From Camarhynchus parvulus (Eukaryota > Chordata > Aves > Passeriformes > Thraupidae): a stretch of DNA of 64,000 nt. The stretch is taken from the NCBI RefSeq assembly GCF_901933205.1, contig NW_022148237.1, forward strand, positions 672,001 through 736,000, read 5' to 3'. Shown here piece by piece: positions 44,301 to 64,000 of this stretch. A program made the translations under genes and the position numbers. The first letter of the stretch is position 1, and each line of letters begins with the position of its first letter. Under the pieces are notes generated by a model. That model searched no databases. It worked only from the letters and a program-made list of their open reading frames with translations, and had not been told where the DNA came from.

Positions 44301-46324
44301 AACCCCACCTGAGACAGCCCCAGGGTACCCTGATTGCCAGGTACCCAAAAATAGCCTAAAAATACCCTAAAATATCCCTGAAAACTGCCCCCAAAAAACC
44401 TCCCAGGCACCCTCACAGGCAGGTACCCAAAACCAAAGGGGAAAAAGGGGGGGAAATGTGAGGGGGGAAAAGGGAAATATGAGGGGAGAAAAGGGAAATG
44501 TGAGGGGGAAAAAGGGAAATGTGAGGAGAGAAAAGGGCGGGAAAATATGAGGGGAGAAAAAGGGCGGGAAACGTGAGGGGGAAAAAGAGCGGGAAACGTG
44601 AGGGGAGGAAAAGGGCGGGAAAACGTGAGGGGAAAAAAGGGCGGGAAAACGTGAGGGGAAAAAAACGGCCCCAAAATAACCCAAAATACTGAAAAATACC
44701 CCTCAAATGCACGCCAAAACAACTCCTAAGAACCCTCGTGGTCAGGTACCCAAACATAGTCCCAAAATATCCCCAAAACTGCCCCAAAAATACCCCCAAA
44801 ACAGCCCTCAGGCACCCTCACAGCGGGGTTCATAAAAATACCCCAAACTCACCCCAAACACTTCCCAGGAACCCTCATGGCCCGGTACCCAAAATACCCC
44901 CAAAACAGCCCTAAAACAGCCCCAAAATACCCCAAAAATTTCCCAGAGCCCCCCAAACCCCCGTATCTCCTGGGCCCTGTCTGTGGTGGTGTTGAGGGGA
45001 TATTTTGGGGGGAGATTTAGGGGGGATTTTTGGGGGGCTGTGACCCAGCCTGTGACCCCTTGTCCCATGTCCAGCCCGGCCTGGCGGAGGCCCCTCACAA
45101 GGGTGGGGCCATGTCCAGCCGTCCGGTGAGAGGGTTTGGGGGTTTTAGGGTGGGTCATCCTGGGGATTTGGGGGTTTTGGGGGGTTTTAGGGTGGGTTTT
45201 GTGCTGCACTTACGGTGAGAGTGGGGATTTGGGGGTTTTTTGGGGGGGTTTTAGGGTGGGTTTTGTGGGGGTTTGGGGGTTTTTTGGGGGGGTTTTAGGG
45301 TGGGTTTTGTGGGGATTTGGGGGTTTTTTGGGGGGGTTTTGGGGGGGGTTTGGGGGTTTTAGGGTGGGTTTTGTGGGGATTTGGGGGTTTTTTGGGGGGG
45401 TTTTAGGGTGGGTTTTGTGGGGATTTGGGGTTTTTTTGGGGGTTTTAGGGTGGGTTTGTGGGGTTTTGGGTTTTTTTTTGGGGGGTTTTAGGGTGGGTTT
45501 TGTGGGGATTTGGGGTTTTGGGTTTTAGGGGGGTTTTGGGGGGTTGGGGGTTTTGGGGGTTTGGGGGGTTTGGGGTTTTGGGGTTTTGGGGGTTTTAGGG
45601 TGGGTTTTGTGGGGTTTGGGGGTTTTTTGGGGGGTTTTAGGGTGGATTTGGGGGATTTTGGAGGGGTCGTCCTGGGGGTAGGGCGGCCGGACAGCGCCCT
45701 GCTGACCGCCCACGGTGAGGGGGATTTGGGGGATTTTGGGGGTTTTATGGTGGATTTAAGGGGTTTTGGGGTTTTATGGCAGACTGTGGGGGGTTTTTGG
45801 GGGGGTTCTAGGGTGGGTTCTGGGGGGTTTTGGAGGGGTCATCCTGAGGGGCTGGCCGGACAGTGCCCTGCTGACCACCCACAGTGAGAGGGGATTTTGT
45901 GGGATTTTAGGGGTTTTAGGGTGGGTTTTGAGGATTTTGGTGGATTTTCTGGGGGTTTTAGAGTGGATTTTGTGGGTTTTATGGGGGTTTTGGAGGTTTT
46001 AGGGTGGATTTTGGGCTCCCTGAACTGGAGCTTTAGGGTTCCTCAGAGCTTTTGTGTTCCTGATGGGTTTTTGGGGTCCCTGAGCTGGAATTCAGGGTCC
46101 CTCAGGGGAAATTTGGGGTTTCTGAGGAGCATTTTGTGTTTGTGATGGGATTTTTGGGATCCCTGACCCCGAATTTGGGATCCCTGACCCCGAATTCCGT
46201 GTCCCCCTGCCCAGACGGTTCCCAGACCCCGCTGCAGTTCCAGCACGACCCCGAGCGCTCGGTGCTGACCCTGCGGCGCCCGGGGGTCCCCATCGGGGCC
46301 GACTGGAGCATCTCCCTGCGATAA
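32395..46324 (+). CDS. GANAB: GANAB, glucosidase II alpha subunit (GH31)
   Basis: GANAB trims the second and third glucoses from N-glycans in the ER, as a heterodimer with PRKCSH, and drives calnexin cycling. Exons: 32395-32414, 33145-33240, 33332-33440, 33849-33976, 34443-34622, 35408-35461 (cassette), 35867-35951, 36068-36152, 36239-36335, 36906-37086, 37676-37829, 38699-38934, 39654-39780, 40197-40276, 40734-40877, 41555-41651, 41761-41862, 42271-42509, 42658-42722, 42847-42923, 43003-43077, 43530-43643, 44138-44250, one unresolved exon ending 45714, and 46215-46324. The N-terminus [20 protein letters not shown] is a signal peptide, then [17 protein letters not shown]31 motifs include [37 protein letters not shown] and [15 protein letters not shown]. 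The end is [11 protein letters not shown]. Exon 18 has a net -2/-5 indel: LDTARR is followed by [20 protein letters not shown] in another frame. Confidence 0.95.
32702..33144. repeat. GANAB: copies of the GANAB exon 2 acceptor in units of 60-85 bp
   Basis: The border CCTGTACCCCCAGGTGGCCG (about 33133) is preceded by about six copies of GACCCCCCCGTGCCCCCCAGG plus TTTTGGGGGG. Each contains a polypyrimidine tract and AG. Any of them might compete as a splice acceptor. Confidence 0.75.
33441..33848. repeat. GANAB: TGTCCCTGTCCCTGTTCAGG minisatellite before GANAB exon 4
   Basis: About a dozen 20-30 bp units each end in CCCCAGGTG or TTCAGGTG, echoing the exon 4 acceptor CTGCCCCAGGTGCCGCTG. Confidence 0.8.
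34076..34442. repeat. GANAB: copies of the GANAB exon 5 start
   Basis: CCCCAGGCTGGAGGTGACAG, the true start at 34443, recurs almost perfectly at about 34239 with about 40 following bases (CCGTGACAAGGGCACCTGGA). Shorter pieces occur at about 34083 and 34167. Confidence 0.85.
34627..35220. repeat. A-rich CAAAAACCCTC repeats in GANAB intron 5
   Basis: Loosely tandem AAACCCTCAAAAACC units fill most of the intron before the cassette exon. I see no gene. Confidence 0.75.
35408..35461 (+). CDS. GANAB: GANAB alternative cassette exon
   Basis: This 54-nt exon encodes [18 protein letters not shown] with good splice sites. Both flanking borders are in the same phase, so inclusion or skipping keeps the frame. 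It resembles the 22-residue insert of a human GANAB isoform ([20 protein letters not shown], from memory), sharing the DKV..WDKIK.LF.R pattern. It lies in the weakly conserved acidic region before [17 protein letters not shown]. The preceding 785 bp is A-rich repeat. Confidence 0.75.
36660..36905. repeat. GANAB: three extra copies of the GANAB exon 10 start
   Basis: The true GGTGACCCGTACCGCCTGTA (about 36910) is echoed at about 36677 (GGTGACCTGTACTGGTTGAA), 36739 (GGTGACCTGTACGGCCTGTA) and 36825 (GGTGACCCATAGAGCTTGTA). Confidence 0.8.
37087..37620. repeat. GANAB: four extra copies of the GANAB exon 10 end with donor
   Basis: GGACATCGGCTCCAACACGG plus CCGGGAAGGTCAGC, the true end at 37086, recurs at about 37137, 37223 and 37466, and weakly at about 37570. 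The first copies are identical over 30 or more bases, so exon mapping by alignment alone is ambiguous. Confidence 0.9.
37815..38320. repeat. GANAB: GACACTGGGATGGGACACTGG minisatellite with GANAB exon 11 end copies
   Basis: The exon 11 end ACGGGAGACTGACCGGTACG recurs (AGACTGACCGGTACGGGGAC at about 37891, similar at about 37985, 38153 and 38231) within ACTGGGGACACTGGG units. Confidence 0.85.
38940..39420. repeat. GANAB: GGGATTGGGGTGGGAATG minisatellite and a copy of the GANAB exon 12 end
   Basis: GATTGGGGTGGGAATGGG units occupy about 38940-39180. A diverged exon 12 end (GCAGCCCAGAAATGCAGGAT, compared with the true GCGGCCCGGAAACGCAGGGT) lies at about 39185-39245. Confidence 0.8.
39781..40140. 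repeat. GANAB: two diverged copies of the GANAB exon 13 end
   Basis: About 70 bp ending GGTCAGTGGGGCTGGGGG at 39780 recurs near 39892-39960 and 40048-40115, spaced about 155 bp. Coding resemblance remains ([15 protein letters not shown] compared with [15 protein letters not shown]). These copies are older than most in the window. Confidence 0.8.
40734..41862 (+). CDS. GANAB: GANAB catalytic exons 15-17 (GH31 nucleophile and acid/base)
   Basis: Exon 15 (40734-40877) has the GH31 signature [19 protein letters not shown]; its first Asp is the expected catalytic nucleophile. Exon 16 (41555-41651) encodes [17 protein letters not shown]. Exon 17 (41761-41862) encodes [20 protein letters not shown], with the Asp of TGDN as the expected acid/base, then GLAFCG leading to ADVGGFF in exon 18. 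All catalytic residues known for the family are present, so the enzyme should be active. Confidence 0.93.
41225..41520 (+). repeat. GGGTTTGGGGTCAGGTTTGGGG array
   Basis: About 25 units of 11-12 bp (GGTTTGGGGTT/CA) give closely spaced G3-4 runs on the sense strand, a strong G-quadruplex candidate. It lies just before GANAB exon 16. Confidence 0.9.
41890..42240. repeat. ATCAGGACCAGGATTGGGATC minisatellite
   Basis: Units of 30-36 bp (GGGATCAGGGCTGGGACCAG) fill GANAB intron 17. Confidence 0.9.
43078..43529. repeat. GANAB: copies of both GANAB exon 21 end and exon 22 start
   Basis: Copies of the exon 21 end (GCCCGTCACCCTCAGCACTG) and exon 22 start (ATCCCGGTGTTCC) appear joined at about 43197-43256 and more diverged at about 43385-43455. 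The units span a whole exon-intron-exon junction, producing acceptor-to-donor mini-exon shapes. Confidence 0.8.
43800..44130. repeat. CTTCTGGGACCCCCCAAACC minisatellite
   Basis: Imperfect units of about 35 bp occupy GANAB intron 22 before exon 23. Confidence 0.7.
44251..44930. repeat. GANAB: about five copies of the GANAB exon 23 end, plus a GGGAAAANGTGAGG array
   Basis: Variants of GGCACCCTCACCTCCAGGTACC occur at about 44316, 44400, 44725, 44808 and 44870. Between them (44440-44670) lies a purine-rich array of GGGAAATGTGAGGGG units of about 25-30 bp. Confidence 0.8.
45050..45714 (+). CDS. GANAB: GANAB penultimate exon, 5' half unresolved
   Basis: The 3' part is clear: [12 protein letters not shown] ends at 45714 with donor GTGAGG and matches GKPAAVVLQTKG of the mammalian protein. 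The residues expected before it (mammalian ADPEGHFETPIWIERVVI) are not contiguous. The best candidate is after an AG at 45049, where CDPLSHVQ and SPAWRR occur in different frames. About 550 bp of GGGTTTTAGGGTGGG-type repeat separates the two parts. Either the exon is split by repeat expansion or the assembly is wrong here. Only the right-hand piece should be trusted. Confidence 0.4.
45120..45665 (+). repeat. TTTTAGGGTGGGTTTTGTGGGG array
   Basis: Units of about 55-65 bp (GGGGATTTGGGGGTTTTTTGG and GGGGTTTTAGGGTGGG) make a 550-bp G-rich, T-rich strand. It interrupts or closely follows the unresolved GANAB penultimate exon. A second copy of that exon's end (GGCCGGACAGTGCCCTGCTG) lies at about 45853-45884. 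Confidence 0.85.
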
Positions 46325-47416
46325 TGGACGGGGGGGGCCCCCGGACCCCCCCCCAAAAATCCCCCCTGAACACCCCGGGCCCCCCCAGAGCCCCCAAAAA
46401 ACTCAAATCCCTTCCCCCCAGCAAACCCCCCCCTGCTGCTGTTTGAGGAGCCCAGAATTGGGGGAGGGGGTTGGGGTTTGAGTGCCCCAGGATGAGGGGG
46501 GAGCCCCCCGCAAAATGAGGATCGAGCCCCCCCAAGTTAGGGGTTGAGACCCCCGAAATGAGGGGTCAGACCCACCCCAAATCGGGGTTTGAGTCCCCCC
46601 ATTTTACCCCAAATTTGGGGGATTTTGGGGTCTCTGAGCCCCAAATTTGAGGTTGGGGGATGACTGCGCCCCAAATTAGGGGGCTTGGGAGGGATCTGAA
46701 ACCCCCTAAATTGTGCCCCCCAAATTTGGGTGGGGGTGGCATCTAGGGGGGGTTGGGGACCAAGGCTCTGCGTGCGCCCCCCCCCGCGCCCCCCCCCCCT
46801 TTTTTCTGCCCCTCCCCCGCCCCCGGGAGGGTCTTGGGGGGTTTGGAGACCCCTCCCGCCTCTTTTGGGGGTGGGAGGAGGGGCAGAGCCGGGTGGGGGT
46901 GGGGGAGAGGCGCAGCGCCGCGCGGAGTTTTGATAAAACACGAAATAAAACCAAATAAAAAACGGGAATTTTGGGCAATTTTCGGGATGCCGAACGGAGG
47001 CGGGGGGATGGCGGAGGAACTTTTCTTGCGACCCCCGGAACATTTCACCCGCGGGAGCTGGGGGTATGGGGGGGAACATTACGAGAACGGACCGGAAGCG
47101 GCGGTCAGACCGCAAGTGCTTCCCCACCGGAGCCTCCGCGCCCCCGAAAGCGGCGCCGGCCCCGCCCCCATCATCACCGGGACCCCCCGACCCCTCCCCA
47201 GGGACCCCCGGCAGGGCCAGAAACCCCCCGGACACCCCCCGGAGACCCGGCCGGCAGCAGCGCCACGTCCGCACTGGGAGTGAAGCGGGACTGGGAGCGC
47301 TGGGGAGGGAGGAACTGGGATTGGGGAGGGGGGGCAACTGGGAGCAGCCGCTGAAGACCCCCGGGGGGGGAGGATGTGAAAGAGGGACCCTCTGAGAGCC
47401 CCGGGACCCCCCCGCG
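46325..47416. other. GANAB 3' UTR and B3GAT3 upstream region
   Basis: I see no further gene in this gap. It begins with C-rich GANAB 3' UTR and G-rich simple sequence. Two AATAAA hexamers at 46944-46949 and 46954-46959 are the likely GANAB poly(A) signals. The stretch 46960-47416 is CpG-rich and should hold the B3GAT3 promoter. Confidence 0.5.
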
Positions 47417-52095
<4,679 letters not shown>

Positions 52096-52211
52096 GGGGG
52101 CCCCGACCCCCCCGGGACCCCCCCGGGACCCCCCCGGGACCCCCCCAGACCTTTATTTATCACCAGGACCCCCCCGTTTTTTGGGGGACCCCCCCCTGGT
52201 CCCCTCTCTGC

Positions 52212-52217
52212 AATAAA
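52212..52217 (+). other. B3GAT3: polyadenylation signal AATAAA (B3GAT3)
   Basis: AATAAA lies 117 nt after the B3GAT3 stop, followed by a T/G-rich element (CTGTTTTTATTGGGGGGGGT). This fits a normal 3' end. Confidence 0.7.
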
Positions 52218-52706
52218 ATCTCCCTCCCAGCCCCGTCTGTTTTTATTGGGGGGGGTCTTCATTTGGAGGGGGGGTCACCCCCAAATTTTTGGGGACCCCA
52301 ATACAAAAGGGGGGTGGGAATTAGGGGGGGGTTTGGGGTCACCCACCCCCCAATTTTGGGGAGGGGGAAGCATTGGGGACCCCCGTGGGATTTTGGGGAG
52401 GGGGTCCCGCAGAGTTTGGGGGGGGCAGCAGAACCTCCAATTTTAGGGGGGGGGCTGTGACCCCCCCCCGGGGGTGGGCTCATTTCGGGGGCCGGGGGTG
52501 GGAATTTTGGGGTGTCCCCGCTGTTGTGGGGGGGCTGCGCTGCCCCTCCCCCCACAAAACCCCAATTTTGGGGGTCTCGCCCCCCCCCAGGAGATTCCCC
52601 CCATTTCGGGGTGTCCCGGGCCGCCCCCCCCGGGCCGCCCCCCCCGCGGGGGAAGTGACTCGGCCGCGCTTCCTGGGGCGGTGTCGGAGCGGCCGCGGGC
52701 CCGGCC
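52218..52706. promoter_or_regulatory. EML3: EML3 upstream region
   Basis: Only about 490 bp separates the B3GAT3 poly(A) signal from the EML3 start. The left half is G-run sequence; the right half (about 52600-52706) is CpG-rich with GGCCGCGGGC and no TATA box. ROM1 lies between these genes in human, and no ROM1-like coding sequence can fit here. Confidence 0.5.

Positions 52707-64000
<11,294 letters not shown>

Noticed and set aside
45120..45665. Telomere-like TTTTAGGG units suggesting an interstitial telomere
   Set aside because: The units are irregular, not (TTAGGG)n, and are longer minisatellite units within GANAB.

Overview
This window looks like gene-dense, very GC-rich vertebrate DNA, most likely from a bird microchromosome. 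The evidence is vertebrate gene content, short introns made almost entirely of G- or C-run minisatellites, and a degenerate repeat near 5.1-5.6 kb that resembles the 3' end of avian CR1 LINEs. The species cannot be named from the sequence. Gene identities come from translating exons and comparing them with remembered family sequences; no database was searched.

Layout, left to right. 1-17921 (minus): SPTBN2, beta-III spectrin, 26 coding exons from the start codon to about residue 2014; the 3' end lies beyond position 1. A CpG-rich, head-to-head promoter (about 19466-19691) separates it from TOP6BL (C11orf80, plus, 19692-24408), the B-like subunit of the meiotic topoisomerase VI-like complex. 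RCE1 (plus, 25118-29389), the CAAX prenyl protease, follows and converges on ZBTB3 (minus, 30176-31276), a BTB zinc-finger gene. A CCAAT-rich promoter (31277-32394) lies between ZBTB3 and GANAB (plus, 32395-46324), the catalytic alpha subunit of ER glucosidase II. B3GAT3 (plus, 47417-52095), a linker-region glucuronosyltransferase, and EML3 (plus, 52707 to the window end, incomplete) complete the window.

From memory, SPTBN2-TOP6BL-RCE1 matches human 11q13.2 and ZBTB3/GANAB/B3GAT3/EML3 matches 11q12.3, so two human-separated blocks are joined here. ROM1, which lies between EML3 and B3GAT3 in human, has no room here. The genes are not one pathway, although GANAB (N-glycan trimming), B3GAT3 (proteoglycan linker synthesis) and RCE1 (prenyl-protein maturation) all act in the secretory membranes.

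The most striking structure is that many introns contain tandem arrays in which each unit carries a copy of the neighbouring exon edge with its splice site. The true exon edge is the outermost copy. I count more than 25 such arrays in six of the seven genes, plus a start-codon version in ZBTB3. Two introns, one in TOP6BL and one in EML3, have the marks of the minor (U12) spliceosome. Several exons carry small indels that break the frame while the conserved protein continues in another frame; this looks more like consensus error in GC-rich DNA than gene decay.
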